Shown piece after piece: positions 13,201 through 28,200 of a stretch of 60,000 nucleotides of DNA. Location: the NCBI GenBank assembly GCA_914767715.1, contig OU612067.1, forward strand, positions 18,917,001-18,977,000, read 5' to 3'. How positions within the stretch are numbered: the stretch's first letter is position 1; the number at the start of each line of letters is the position of its first letter. The notes under the pieces are model-generated. The model ran no database searches and was not told the DNA's origin. It saw only the letters and a list, made by a program, of their open reading frames with translations. The position numbers were made by a program, and so were the translations under genes. Source of the stretch: Membranipora membranacea. Taxonomy: Eukaryota > Bryozoa > Gymnolaemata > Cheilostomatida > Membraniporidae.

Positions 13201-16200
13201 GGTCGGACAAAACGATCCAATTTTACAGACGACATCATATCCTGTAATCTTTCTAACCTTCTAGAATGTTCCTGTAGCTCTGATTGTAGCGCTGATGGCT
13301 CCTTCGGACCTATGAGTAGAGATATAACCCGGTCATAATCACATTATCAGGAGGCTAGACTCTCTCATTTTTAGGGCAGAAGGTAATGTTTATCATTACA
13401 TCTTGCAGGGCAGCTCAAATTATAATATTAATGTTTTATTTTATAATTATTATCAAAAATTAGTAATAGGTAAATTCGCGACCTTGGTATATATATTAAA
13501 TAATCAATAAATAATCAATGGAAATCCCATTTCCATTGGAAAATCCAACTGAATCCAACTTGAATTCAAGTTGTCTCCCTATAATCAATAAGGAGATAAT
13601 TCTAAGTTTCATGTTATGAAACTTAGAATTATCTCCTCATTGGTCATAGGGAGACTACTTGAATTCAAGTTGGATTCAGTTGGATTTTCCAATGAAAATG
13701 GGATTTCCATTGATTATTTATTGATTATTTAATATATATACCAAGGTCGCGAATTTACCTATTATTATTACAATATTATTATCATTGTACAGCGTAGTCG
13801 AGGTTACCTCCACAGATTTAATTTTAGGTACTGCATTTTAGGGCAGTGTCACTTTTAAATTGTAACAATGGTTTCCAGTTCACAGCCAGTCAGGAGTAAA
13901 ACTTTATTTGATAACATTGATTCAAATTGACTCTTTGCTTGAAACTTTGATATTATTGGCAGAAACATTTATCACGTATGAAAGATAGTATACTATTCGG
14001 AAATCAGGGAGGATGAAAACATTCCATGCCAGAATGTTTTAGACGAAAAGGAGCGCTAGTTCAGAGTGTATCTGTATGGAAAGTCTTGTAACATTCGGTC
14101 ATATCAGCTTGTTCAGATAACTGTACAACTACTCAGTTTATTGTCGTGCAGTGTTCTCGGTCCTGCTGTGGTTTGCCATATATGTAACAATGTGAACTAA
14201 TTTTAAGACGGAAGTAATTGAAAGCAAACATGTCAACAAGCATGGAAAGGTAACTCACATCAGAGGCAACTCCTAATGCTTACATTTAAGACCACAATAA
14301 TAAACCTATTACATGAACATACAACTACACCAAGTTAGAACATAAAACTTATTATTGCCACTGGCGACAGTCTCAGTTGTATTTATCCTCAAACTTCTGT
14401 TCTCCTTGTATGAAGGTAAGTAAGCTCACACGTCTAACTTTCTTAACAATATCTCTGTACTACAAACTAAGATGTTCATTTTTGGTGGTCTAGAGGCTCA
14501 TGAGTCCATGAGTGACTCATTTGGGATTGTTGCATGTTGCAGATCTAACAAAATATTCAATTTATATACTTGGATGTCCGTGTACAGCAGTCGAAAAGCT
14601 CAGAATTACCATACTCTGGATTATGTTACAGAATGAAAATAATCTGAGAAAGCATACAACATTGCGTTAAGATGCTCCTAGAGCTTTTAAAAAATCAGAA
14701 ACGAAGTGACTATTGGCAATGCATTCAACACTTCCGATTTCTATTCCACCGTTTTGTTTATTACTTTTACTTCTTTTTTTTTTGTACTTTTTCTGTCACT
14801 ACACAACAAATGATCAAATATGACCATAATGTAATGTAATGTAATTTTTAGAGAAAAAAAAAGTGTAGTACACCAGGATTGATGTGAACTTGAATTTTGT
14901 TATGTTGATTTCAGAAAAAAAAGAACATAAGAGACAAGTAAATGTATGTAAGGGGATGATAGTCGGCGTCAAAGAGGGAGAAAAAGTGAAACAGATTAAT
15001 CTCACTAATATAATTAAGGAAAGAGACATGGAGATAACAGCACTGAAGTGGTGAGTGCTGTGTGCGCTTATCAATAATACCAATTTAAGATGATCCATGA
15101 AATATTTAATAGAACTCAAATTGATGTTTTATAGTTTTTAAATCAGATAACTTTTAGCCACATTTATACTCTGAAATTAAAAGGACCACAATTATTACCA
15201 CATAGCGACTGACTCTCATGTACAAACACAGTCTGGTTTTGGAACATAGTCTACATTTATTGTTCTTTTGTTTTTTTACTGCATGCAGGGCTTTTCCACT
15301 GTTGTATAATTTGAGAAGACATACAGCTCTATATACAGATTAATGGTAACTAAGCCATCTAATAAAAGTTATTTGTTATTTATATTACTTTTCACTTGAA
15401 CAGAAATTTTCGTTGCAGAAAGAAGACGAATGGACTAGAAGAAATATCAGAAGAGTAAGTTCACAATCAACAACCATTGTAAGGGCGGATATTACCATAT
15501 TACCCTTATTTCAGATATCAAAAGTAATGGGAGTTGTGTCGTTTATATTCAATGAGGAGATAACTTTCAAGTCCGGAATCCCACTCAGTTATTTCCATCA
15601 GGGAGAATTCTCCCTGTTTCCATATAGTTATTATGAAGTGTATGATTTTTCTATAGAAATAAAAAATGAAAAAGCTGATATAAATCTTTCGTTCTAAAGC
15701 CTCAACTGATGCTTCAGTGTGTTTTGGTCGCTTTACCAACAGCAGTGATGCAAAACATGTACATGACCATTACAAGACATGCTAAGGAGATCGGAGAAAT
15801 GAGTAGATGCTATCACGACATGACGAAGCTAACAAGACTAGGATGGAGTTTGGTTGATTTCTAATGTAACTGGCACAAGGTGGGCTGCATAAAGAGACAC
15901 ATATACTGCAACATGACATATTTTAATGCTTTGAATAAATAACGAAAGATCTATATACTAACTAGTTTACTTATTCGCCTGGTTTAACAAAAAGTCATAA
16001 TTTTTCCAAATCATTGCAGATAAAAATAGGATCGACAGAGATGGCAGTGAGGTGGATTAAAGAGAAAGTGAGAGATTTAGTGAAACAGCAGACAAATACA
16101 GAGGTAGAGGTAAGTCATCAACTCCCGATATTTGACAGAACGTGACTGATTGAAATAAAGGGATGAACATTTATCCTGACCTTATGAGTTGCCTCCTTTT

Positions 16201-19200
16201 CTAAATTTCCATATCTTGTGATTGAGGACAACAGGGACTCGTAGGTACAATAAATTATTATTATTTTGATGCAGAGTTCGATAAAAAGAAACAACGGTAG
16301 CGGGCACCGAAGAATCGAAGAAGGAGGAAGAGGTGACCGGGGATGGAGCCAGATGTAAGGAAGGAGATTCAAAGTAAAGCAAGGTACTGTACCAAATTCA
16401 TGTTTATGGTTGAGGCTGATAATGATGGTAACACAAACTGTCTTAATTGTCTTGCTGTTACCTTTAAGAGGCAAATAAGACAATTTTTACTTCCAAAAGA
16501 ATCACATAAAAAAATACTTCCAATGCCTCAAAAAAGATAAAACAGGCTCATCAAATGACCTTCATAACAGAGGATTTTATTGCAGTCTCAGGCATTAAAA
16601 AAAGGCAAGGATTTCAACATTTTATAGTTCAGGTACCTCAATTCAGGTAAACGATTTTACAAAAAAAAAGAGTAGCCGGTTAGGGTGGACAACAATCCCT
16701 TCACGAGCATCAGACGGGGCATGTTGAATAGAACAGTTTTATACTGGTTAAAAAAGAAAAAATAAGATCCCTTGGCTTCCTTGCAACTAACTTTGTTAGC
16801 TTGGAATCCAATATACACACTTGCTGGTACCCTTTATGGAACCAATAAGACAATGTTTGAAAAAAATCAAAATCGATTTTTCAACTCCAACAGCCTAAAA
16901 AAGATAAGATGGGCTGATCAAGTGAACCTCATAACAAAGGGATTTATTGAAGTCCCAGGGAGTCGAAACAGTTCTAGGATTCAACATCCCTGAGTTAAAG
17001 TACCTCGATCTGGATAGATTTTGCCACCAAATTATACTGCTTTATCATTAGTGTGGCAGAGCTACACTTCAAGCTACATGGCCTGTTAGCTTGTGCATAA
17101 AACCTGATACAGACTTTGCACATGCAGATCTTGTCCTGGCTCTGTTGCATGTTAACTTTGTTAGCTTGAAATGCATTGGGGGGGGGGGGGGGGAGGCCAT
17201 GATGGCAATGTTTATCTCCAGAAAACAATCTTTGAATTCTTCCCGCGCGAAGCCTCAAAAAAGATAGGATGGACTGATCAAAAGTGACCAAGTATTGGGA
17301 ATGGTTTTTGCAGACTTGCAGCATTACATAGAGTCCCCACAGGACCAGGGACTTAGAATGACACACCAGGGCTGCCTGACAACATCGACTAGTTATTCAC
17401 CAGAATGGTATGTTACAAAGGAAGTGACACAGGACCACCGGTAGCAGCAGAGGGTGGAAATAGAAGGCACTGTGAAGATAATATCTAATGACTGGCATGA
17501 AGGGACTGTGGAGAAAGAAGTTGTAGTGAATACAGGTATAGGAAATTGGTTATTGGTTATAAATTTCCTGATGAATAGATTATAATTATTGCAGTCTCAA
17601 GCCGGCAAAAGCATTTCAAATTTGAACTAGGCTGTAGGATCAAATACGGGCTTCTCAGATTGAAAAGTACAGGTCCCGTCTAATGACGAACAGACAGATG
17701 AGGGAGAACTTAAGTCTGCAGTTGACTCAGTACTGCAGTCAGCAGTAATGTATTGTGTCAGAAATATTTTTGAATTCAATTTTTAGACCTCCTGCTCGAT
17801 ATAAAATGTATCCAATACGTAATATTTGTTAAAAGGCTTTACATGCACTAATAGAGCTGAGGAAAAAAATAATTGAGTATACAGAAAGGCATTTTGTATT
17901 TTATTCTATTTAGGATAATTCTGTCTTTTTTCTCTGCATGCTTTCAACATAACATATTCCTAATTAAAACTGGTATTTACAGATATACTAATCGAAGTAC
18001 AAAGAACTGCTGAACATGCTAGACTAAATGACAGGGATGACAACTCCGAAGACCAGGTCAGGGATTAGAGTTCTATTAATTCAGGTGAAATAACCGAAAG
18101 TATTGATACATGATAAATAATATTGTGAATAACAAGTACATTGTATTGACCATGAACATATTATTATTATTCTTCCTCTTATATTATTATAACACCTTTG
18201 ATATATCTTAACTTTATCTTTATAAGTTGCTGCATGTTTATGGGCTTGACATACTGAAGAGGCTCACACAATGGCATTGTGTTATCAGAGAAATCCAGTA
18301 AAATGCGCTCTAGGGATTTCTCTAAAACATAATAAATTACTAACATGGTTGTGAATGGATGAATGCTCAGCCTTTACAGAAAGTGATGTGATATTATAAT
18401 CATACAGATGCGATGTTTTGAGAAATTCGGATAGATATAGGAGTTATATACTGATGGCAGATCAACATATGGTGGAAAGAGTGGAAAGAGTAGGGAGCAA
18501 AAAGAAGGGTGAAGACACACTGAACTCAACTGGTCACCAAATGATGATAAGCTTCGTTTTCACTTCCTAAGATTTAGCTCTCTAAAGAGTTATGATAATG
18601 GTCACTTGATGAATCGTATAACAATAAGACATAGCAATGCTAGACGAACCCTAAAAAAAGGTCATCACTGTAAAATTACGTTCTTTATTCAAGTTTTACT
18701 TCGGATCAAGTTGAGGCTATTGGGTGTGAGCTGGTCGAGAGGAAGAAGAGAAAAAGATTGAGAGATACTTTAATTATGTGCTATAAACTAGACACTAACT
18801 GTGGTGGACAAGGACCGATTACTGCCTAGGTATCGCCCTGTATACGAAAACTTGAACAGTCGATTTATAATGTAACCTACCTCTAGAAGCCGTGCCTTCA
18901 AAGTTTCCATCCTGAGTTTTCTTTCTATTCTCTGAACTGTGACTATCTAGCGGAGCTCTCATCAGCCTTTCTCTCTCCTCAACGGACACAAACATGTTCC
19001 CCTCAGTGCCTCTGGTTAGAGGTGGGATCTCAGGCTGTGTAGCCTCAGTCCTCATGTATTTAACTGTAGGGAAGGGCTGTCCATGCAATGTATCTCCATC
19101 ATACTCGTCTGCAAACAGAATACAAATTTGTTGAACCTTTATGTCAAATAACATCACAAATGTGAGAAATACTAGACTAACACACATTCAAACTACCTCA

Positions 19201-22200
19201 ATGAATAGTCCAGTATTCCTCACATCTGGAATGATTTTTGAGCTCTCACACATCAAGTAGACAGAGGGTATTTCTTAGTTATCAAAAAGATAAATTCAGG
19301 ATAAATTCTACTATTTGAGCATGAACCTCTGGAAGACTCGGGTGCAGACATTCTTGACGGTATTTCCCCTCTTGCTAGCATCTCTCTATCTGTGACTGTC
19401 ACATATCCTGTTGGGCGTGGCCTATCAATCACATGGTCATCTCCAACAGTCACATGACCAGCACCAGGCTCCACCCTATAGTCAGGTGGTACAAAGTACA
19501 TGTTTTGTCGCGCCTCAGCGACCTGTGACTGGTTAGCCATCTGATTGGATGGCTCCTGCTCGAGTCTGAATGGTTGATGAGACTGTTGAAGACAACTTTG
19601 GTCAGCAGTATTTTCTAGTCTGCTGTCCATCTCATAACCTTTGAATAAGAGTTAATGGATATAGAAAATGCACTGTGTTACAATTTGAAAATCAGTAACA
19701 GGTACTTTGATCACATTGGCCTATTAGCCTAAATCATGCTGACTCTCATAATGATAGACATGACTCATGTCTATGCTCCTAATGTCGTTAGTACCAGGTT
19801 TGAGGGCTACGTCAGCATTGACGGACTCGAAACTTTATTCCAATATATCTCATATTATATGTTTGAATATTTGGTTTTCAGTTCTGTCACTGGTTGGTTA
19901 TTTTGTATGTTACGTCAATTTTCACAAATTGAAAAGATCTTTATCCAAGTTTTGAGAAATCGTTCCCATGTTACTGTGAGCCACAAATAGAGAAATCAGT
20001 TTCTTATAAACAAAATACAGGATGAGGGTTTCCATAGACTTGATAATACTATTAAGTCAATGGGGTCTTTCCATCATGTTACCCTCTTCGGTCACAGTTC
20101 ATAAAACCCTGTGTCACTGCTCATATTTTTGTTTCAAAATAAAGCAAAAAAATCAAATCGATGCAGTCTACACTGTGTGCCAAATGGCCTGATACTATGG
20201 TTTTTTGTCTCACCTCTCTCAGAGCTGGTGATCAGGTTTAGTTTATGTTTGATACTCTCACCAAGTGATGATTTCTGTCTCAGATACCAGTCCCATGTTG
20301 ATTCTCCTGGTCTTCTAGCTTGAGTATCAGTGGATCTCGCCGACCTACCAATAACAAGTTAAATTTTCATGAACAAAATTTCAATAACTGTCAGCAGTTT
20401 TGAGTTCCAATTGAAATCACAGCTCTGACTGAAATGAAAATCTTGAGTTTAAAAATATCCAGCATTTATCAAAATATCCAAAAGTTTAAGATCAGAAATC
20501 ACCTGTCCAGAGATAAAGAGTCTCGGTTAGCAGGACAATCGACATGTGGTACAGTACTGTCTGTTAGATCATAAGTCTCTGCCTCCAGATTCTCCAGATT
20601 GGTCAGTGTTCTCTCTAATCTATCAGCTAGCTGCTCCTCTTTGTCTAGTAACGATTTCTCCGACTGTCAACAACGAAAGGTTTATGAGTATAATAAGATG
20701 GCACAGAAGCAGGCACCTCAGGAAATTAGCTCTTCCGTCAAATACATAAAAAGGAAAAAGTGTCTTATGAATCACCACCCTCTGCAGGAGGAGTAAAGTT
20801 TATCAAAATTGTTTGTCATTTTTGCGACCTGTGGAATGTCAATTCAAATAAAAAGAGTTGAAAAACCTAATAATGTGCTCCAATGCAAATTATTCTGCTG
20901 GCAAATACAATCTGTTGAAGCGTTCATTGGGAGTTATCTCCCTTGATGATAGGCAGCATCCCCCTGCTGCTCTACAGTGTCTCAGGACTAATCTGTATAC
21001 CGACGGACGTTTATATATAGATTACCTTGAGAGTTTGTAGTTCACCGATCTGCGTCTCCAATGATTTCATATATTCCATCAATTCCTCCCTCTGTTTCTC
21101 TATAAACTGAGAACTTGTGGTTGTGTCCCCCTCACTGCTTGTAACTCTACACAGAAGATAAATAAGTTTGTGACACACAGATAACAAACACCAACATGAC
21201 AGATGACCTGAGAGGTTATCTATTACCCAAGCCATGCATCTTGGCCTGATGCTTTAGATATGTATTAGAGCAAAAGTTTGAGTTACCCCCTCCCCCTCGA
21301 CCAGGTCTGGGTCTGGTTTGGTGGGTTTCCAGCTCAAATCAATCCCCTCTCGGATGAACCAAACCAGCAAAAATGGAACTCGAGTGGCAGCAGTAAGATC
21401 ATCAATTTCTTTATTTAATTTATTATTTAAACGTAATTTTTTTGGTTTATCTTTTTCATCATTTTTATTGAAATTTTTCCCCCCCTTTTTTTTCTCAATG
21501 GCTGATTTTGCAAAACATTGTCATCGAATGAAACTTATGCCAATAAAGTGTAAAAAAAATATAATTGTCTTTTTAATATTATTACCTGGTCTGACTGATG
21601 GTCTCATTAGTAGATTGATTACTGGTAGCTTCCTCGCTATATGTGAGCTCATATACTTGTTCTAGACTCTGATTGGACGTCGTCTCATTACTAGTCTTAG
21701 CCTCGATGTCAACAACAGCAGGTAAAACTATCACATCATCAGTCTTGCCACCCTGTGAGATAATGAGAACAAATTAGTATGGAGCAGCCGTGGGCAAAGT
21801 GCCTTAAATCTATTCAATAGCTTCTAGATTCTTCTTCGTTGTTCTCGGCTCATATAATCGGGGCAATTGATATCACAAATATCATAAACATAATCAATCT
21901 GGGCAAAAGATTGTGTTCTGTAATATTTTAATTTCATTTTTCAACATAAATGGCTCGATGAAACATCATATGGACAGGGGAAAACCATTGGCTGGATTGG
22001 AGTAGAAAAACTTTACGACTGATTCGGAGTTTTCAGGTTTCCCAGACATCTGGGCTTCACATTTTAAATATATCGAGTTACCTTTCCATGCGAGTGAGAC
22101 GCGTATACACTAACCAACTGAATATAAATCTTTGATGAAATGAATATACTACCCACACACCTGATGACGTCCTGTTTGGACTTGGTCAGCTGGTAGAGCC

Positions 22201-25200
22201 ACATCCTCATCATCCTGACCTTCGACCTCCTCGCTGACCCACTGCTCCTTTTGATTGGCTATTCTCTTCATCATTTTGTTTAGTACCTTTCAAAGAAAGC
22301 AGCAAGTAACATGCAGAAATATACTGGTACTGAGATTTGAGACACTTTTGTAAGGAGTTTTTTTACAGAATTTGAATGAAAATGAATATGAATATGAAAA
22401 GTCTATGGCCTCGGTAGGAATTTCAAACTCACAAAATTCAATATCAAAAAATTAAAAACAATCATTATCACAATCATATTATTAAGAAGAATAATGTGCT
22501 GCATCTAAATTTAGCAAGTTTCTTACGATTGAACTTGGCAATTATTCTAATGAATGTTCTTCTGAAAGCTGTTTCAACTCCTATTGTATCATGCAGTGGA
22601 TTGAGGCTTTGAAGCTTGGACATGTAGGTATGTAGCTGCCCTGTCACGCGGCTACTTTTTTGTTACTCCCAAAACCGCGTGACAAAGCTAGGTATGTAGG
22701 TCTTATAGGAACAGTAGTACTCACGGCTTTCCTCTTTTTCTCACTGCCAGTGGCCTCAGTGTAATCGCATGTAGCCTCAGAGGTAGTGACTGGTGTGATA
22801 TTAGTGACATTCTGGAACGGGACGCGTCCTCTGACAGAGTCACCATCTCGTACTCTGCTGATAGGAGGATGTGGTTCTGAGTCTGAGGGACTAGATGTAC
22901 TAGTAGCTTCAGTTACTGTCGGTGTGAGGTCATAGTTCAGAGGTGGAGCATTGGCTGAAACAAAGCAAATATACCTCTTATGAATCGAAGTCATAAAACC
23001 TTTATGAAATCTAACACCATTTAGCTTAAAATTTGACAGGCTTAGAAACATGAGTAATGTCCACAATCTATTACTCCTAAAAAATAGCAAATCAACACAA
23101 TTCTCCCAATAATTATGATGGTACACAAACGTTAAAAAATTGGGATAATAACCATGAACTATTCCACAGATTGATCAATTTCCATGTAACAGTCATCATT
23201 GTGTCATCGTTGTGTATTTGGAAATCAATCCTTCGCAAAATCAAGACCAATATTCGCAACAACAAAAAAAACCGCTGACATCAATGGAAAATATCATGAA
23301 AACATCACAATATAATGAAAGATATTAGAAATGAAGATTTTTTGCTGACAATTAATGTATTTTTATTAATGGTACAAACCTTTGAGATCCACTGGATCAT
23401 AGTCATGGGAGAATAACTCCTCTACTTTTCTCTCCATCTGTACCTGTCTGTCCGACTCTCTCTCCATCACGACATGAGCTGGCAGGAACAGAGCCTGTGG
23501 TATGTGCTCCAGATTCTGCTGTCTGAATAAATGAGCAAAGCAAGTAAACACGTTGGTAGCTTGATAAGCAACGTTTACTGTGCTGTTCCAGACCATGCCG
23601 TCATTAAATCATATAATAACTCTACTAGACTAAGGCTTGGTTCACATTGTCCCAGATGACACTAGGATGCCATCCCAGATGCTTATCCCAGTCACATTAT
23701 AACATTCATCCCAGATAGCCATCCCAGTCAATGTGATCCAGAAAATGACACAATTCCAGACTGTCTGGGTCCGTCTGGGATAGCATCGGGAAAGTTCGTA
23801 AGCGTCAAACTTTCCCGATGCTATCTGTCTGGGTCCGTCTGGGATTGTGTCATTTTCTGGTTCACATTGACTGGGATGGCTATCTGGGATGGCTATCTGG
23901 GATGAATGATATAATGTGACTGGGATAAGCATCTGGGATGGCATCCTAGTGTCATCTGGGACAATGTGAACAAAGCATAAATTACCAAACCATTGCAAAA
24001 CAACAAGAATACAATTTAACACAACCTATCATCTGCTTCATTTGACTTCAGTTTACCGCATTCAGTTGAGCACATGAGAATTCAAAAGAGAAGCATCGTC
24101 AGATTGTCAATCCCTGTTCGGATATATATAAGGTATTATGTATAGAGCAGTCGCCAGACACACATTGAGCCACTCTACATGACTATTTATAGCTTAGATT
24201 ATGACAAAGAAGGCAAGTTTTTGCGGTCGGTGGTTCACATTACTTTACTTATACGTTTGTTGATTTATTCAATTTGGTCATGCAAGACAAAACGATCAAA
24301 TTGAGAGATGGAAAGTTGGATGATTTATACCTGTGTTTTCTGTCGGCTTTCTCGAGCACATCAAGTTCGCTCATCATATTATTATAATGTTGTCTCATCC
24401 GTTCTCTCTTTAGTGCATGAGCTCCTCTTACTCGAGCCTTCTCCAATCTGTCAATAATATACAAGATAAGTGTTTATTGCAACTCCAGCAGGTTAATAAT
24501 GAAGTAATTTAAATGAATAAAAGAAAAAAATTCAAAAAAGTAGCGTGACACAAAAGCTAGACAGCATATTTTACAAAAAAAGCTATTGGCATACTTTGCA
24601 GTGTGGCACATAATATACAAGATAATTTGTCGTTGATGCATCAAAAATTATGTTTCTTTTACCATGGTTGGATTCTCAATAATACAGTTAAGTCTTATGT
24701 AAATAGCCAGGGTTCCCAGGCTGCAAGTTATTGCTCACAAGCCACAGAGGGCCTAGTACATGTGTTCAAACTCTGCCCTGGTAGTGGTTTTCCATAACCA
24801 AACCCTTAATGGAACGCCAGAACCAACAAAGTTTATTATGCAACATACTATTGTAACAGGTTCTAACGCCATGTAAAACAAATCTGCTGTCTCCCTTATG
24901 CCTAGTCGTTTTTATTCACATGAGTTCCATTGTTGACCATTACCCATATCATAACTTCAAACCCTAAAAAAAAGTGTCAATAATACCAAGATAAAATAGA
25001 GTCGTTCTATGAACGCTATTTTATTTGGAAGAAAATTTATCATCCTGGACGGATGTTTTCCATAACGAGCCAAATTACGCCAAAAGTGGGGGAGGATAAC
25101 TCTCAACTGACCTTTCGTTTATGTCGCACTGGTTATGATGAGTTACCCCCTCTAGCCTATCATTCTCTAGCTCCGCCCCTGTGAGCCCGTCACACACTGA

Positions 25201-28200
25201 ATCATTATTTCTCTCTACTATACACTCCTCGGCTGGTATCGTATACGGATAAGTGTATGTGTCCGCATCTGTGAGCTGTCAAAAACAAATAAATAGGCGA
25301 GATTTTTAAACCAATTCATTTCATTTAATAAAGTGTAATATCTACCAATCAATAACATACAAAAAAGCTTATTCTCCTAACTAATTATTATTTTTGTGTG
25401 TATATATTTCTTTCTTCTTTTTGTTTTGTTTATGAAGACAAAAAAATCTTTCTTTGCTTATAACATATATATATATGAAAACCTCAATAATAGTGATATG
25501 ACAAGTAAAAGCAGCTAATCAAAAAATAATATTTATCAGAACAAATAGTTTTTCTATGTCAGATGGATCACGCACTCAAACTTGTGAGGAATGCTAGTGA
25601 GCGCCCTTTACTTTGTGAGGATCTCAGATGTCTAGTAAAAGTTTGATGTGTTGGGTGGCAGGACCCAGTAAAAGGAACTCACACCCCTCCTCTCATCTTT
25701 TGAGATATGGTACTCTTTACGCCCACAACTCTAGGCGAATATGATTGAATCAAGGAAATGGGTCATTTCATCAGTTGACTAATCTTGGGGCTTTCATCTG
25801 TGTATGTTTTATGTGAGGTCATCGAGACAGGATATAATGTAGTGCCTCAATCAAAGAACAAGATCAATCATCAGGTTAAGGGCTCAAACGGTTGCGGTTA
25901 GCCAACGCTCACTCGTTTTCGTGTTGATACTGGGATACAACAGTCCCACTTGCAACCTGTTTTAACCTCCATACTAGTCAATGGTCAGATATCGGCCAGA
26001 GAAGATTAGTGTCTTCTTCTCCATTAGATAAACCCCTAATCAAATACATCAGTCTGTATCGCTGTTCTCAAAGATTACTACAGGCCATAAAACGTAATCC
26101 CTCGATCATGGCAGTGAAGGTACTCGATTACACAAACATACATACAAAGTCTAGGTGTTACACCGCGTAGCCTACCTGTACTTGTACAGCTTTAGCCTTG
26201 TTCAGCAGCTCTTTGAGATCAGGTCTTACGGGTGGAGGTAGACTAGCGACTTGTTTAGCTCTCATCTTCTCCTTAGCTAAGGCTAAGTTTCTGGCTTGTA
26301 TTACTTTAGTTGACTCCGCCTCTTGTATTAATTTATCTTCGTACAACTAAAACGGGAGCAAATCAGTTGAGTTTGTAAAAAGTTAAGGTTATGGTTCTTT
26401 ACTCCTCAAACTTGTATTGAGACCAAGATTGATCAAATTTGCCCATACTCCAGTTCTACCAATTGTACTCAGCAAATTTTTATTTTTATAGGCGGCTCAA
26501 GCGTGGTGGCATCAAAATACATATTATAACCTAATGATAACAACAATAATTTGTGTTATCCGCAATCATATAATACTGAACATTGTAACTAAGAGGTTTC
26601 CTATCCTCTTTCCACAAATGTGCTGACGACATATCCAATTGACCAGTTTATGAACACTATAAACACATATATATATATTTATATGTTTATGATGAACACA
26701 CACACATTCAAGTTGGGAAAAAAGAACCGATTTCCATGAATGATGAGAAAACAGGCTTAAAATGATGTAACATCACAGGAGGCAGTAGACTGGGATTCAG
26801 ACCAACAATTTAAAGTTATCTACTCAGGTAGGGTGTGTTGGTTCGTTGTTCACACCAACAAACAAAACCCGACATGAACAGACGACTCAACAACAAACCA
26901 AAACCCATCAGCCAATCAAAACAAAACACAAGCACATGGGTTTATTTAGAAATGCAAGATAGTGACCTATGAGTAGATAACACCACAGAAGCAATATCCA
27001 ACATAACCCATAATACAGACAAGGCCCCATTGTTGGCCTGAATCCCAGGCTAGAGGAAAAGGAGAACCAACCTTTTCTAGAGCTGCCTCGTGTCTCTCAT
27101 CGGCTCTTCTGTTGTTCTCCATCTCAGCTGCAGCTTTTCTCTCTAGCCCTAGATCCAGCTCATCAGCCTGGGTGTGCGCCGTCCCTATGTTCTTCAGTGA
27201 CTCTACATAATCACGCTCTAACTGTGTTATCTAAAATCAGCCAAATTATTATACATGTATGATTCTGTCGAAATAGTTGAACTACATGTGGGTAATTATG
27301 TGCTTTTTCTCAATAATGTTGCATATTGATAGTAGCAGCCAGGACCCACCTAGCATATTTGGTCGTTGGTGATAGTTGAGGCCAGAGCCAAGCATAGAAC
27401 CACAGCCACTTAATAACTGTTACAAGGAATCTTCTAGGGCAAGTATCATCTAATTGCCTGTATCTTGAGTTCATGTCATAGAACCATTCTCAATGCAGGC
27501 AAGTTTAATAAAGAGGTGTACCAGATCTATGTATGCCTTGGATAAAAGTGGTACACTCCTGCAGGTTACTAACCCTGTTCTGTTTTTCCATCTGCCATTC
27601 TGACTCAATCCTATCAGCCAATAACTCCAGCTGCTTAACCTTCTCTTGTCTGACGGCCTCCAATCTCTTCTTAGATATCTCCTTCGCTTTCTCTCTCACC
27701 TAGAATCATAATCAATAACATTTCAGTGCTGCATTTCAACACACACATTATACATCGATCAGTCAAAAGCAATGTATATCCTAAACACACACATATGCTA
27801 GGAGAAAAAATAAATAAAAAATTTAATTTGGTGATCGAGCCAGGAATCGTTGAGTTCACAGGTTCAAAAAATTGGTAAATTTGAATAAAAATGATATTCA
27901 TACAGTGTCAATATCCATTACAAAGGCCTTTTTAAACTGCATGACATAACACTTGATGGCACAGGCCAAAATTGTAAACCTTTACTTCCAACAGCACCTG
28001 GATATGGTTCATGGTACAGCTATGCCTTGATCATATGCTGAGCGCAGAGGCTGTTGTCTTGATCAGTTTTTCGTTGGCTCATGAATACTTGATGTCCCTA
28101 ATGATGTTGGACGGAGGCTATGATTAAACTCTCACCTGAATCAATCTGAGTTTGCGCCTTCTCTGGTTCTCTTCTCTCAGTATTCTCTCCACTTCTCCAG

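Larger units (their letters stand above)
15419..18056 (+). other. Possible nested gene (four exon-like pieces, phase-consistent)
   Basis: Four open pieces with AG and GT borders lie antisense inside CEP295-like intron 15: 15419-15454 (phase 0-0), 16020-16109 (0-0), 17451-17535 (0-1) and 17983-18056 (1-0). Their joined frame stays open; it is charged, with segments such as VRWIKEKVRDLVKQQ and VQRTAEHARLNDRDD. Other open stretches nearby (14915-15050, 15741-15866, 18409-18570) look coding-like but do not join in phase. I do not recognise the protein and see no convincing start. It could be a real small gene, a decayed gene or chance. Confidence 0.3.
13310..18880. other. CEP295-like intron 15 (5.6 kb), repeat-rich
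   Basis: This is by far the longest intron of the gene. Exon 15 ends in phase 1 and exon 16 starts with the two bases that complete the codon, so the frame is continuous across it. It contains a foldback element (13464-13764), three diverged copies of an unknown repeat (16451-17320), a 16-base G run (17178-17193) and exon-like pieces on the opposite strand. The remainder is AT-rich sequence in which I recognise nothing. Confidence 0.75.

Noticed and set aside
16118-17366. Minus-strand open frames in CEP295-like intron 15
   Set aside because: They have no splice or domain support and the flanking exons 15 and 16 join in phase without them.
21318-21665. 115-codon plus-strand open frame rich in Phe/Leu
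   Set aside because: It spans part of CEP295-like exon 10 in antisense and a T-rich intron; composition explains it.
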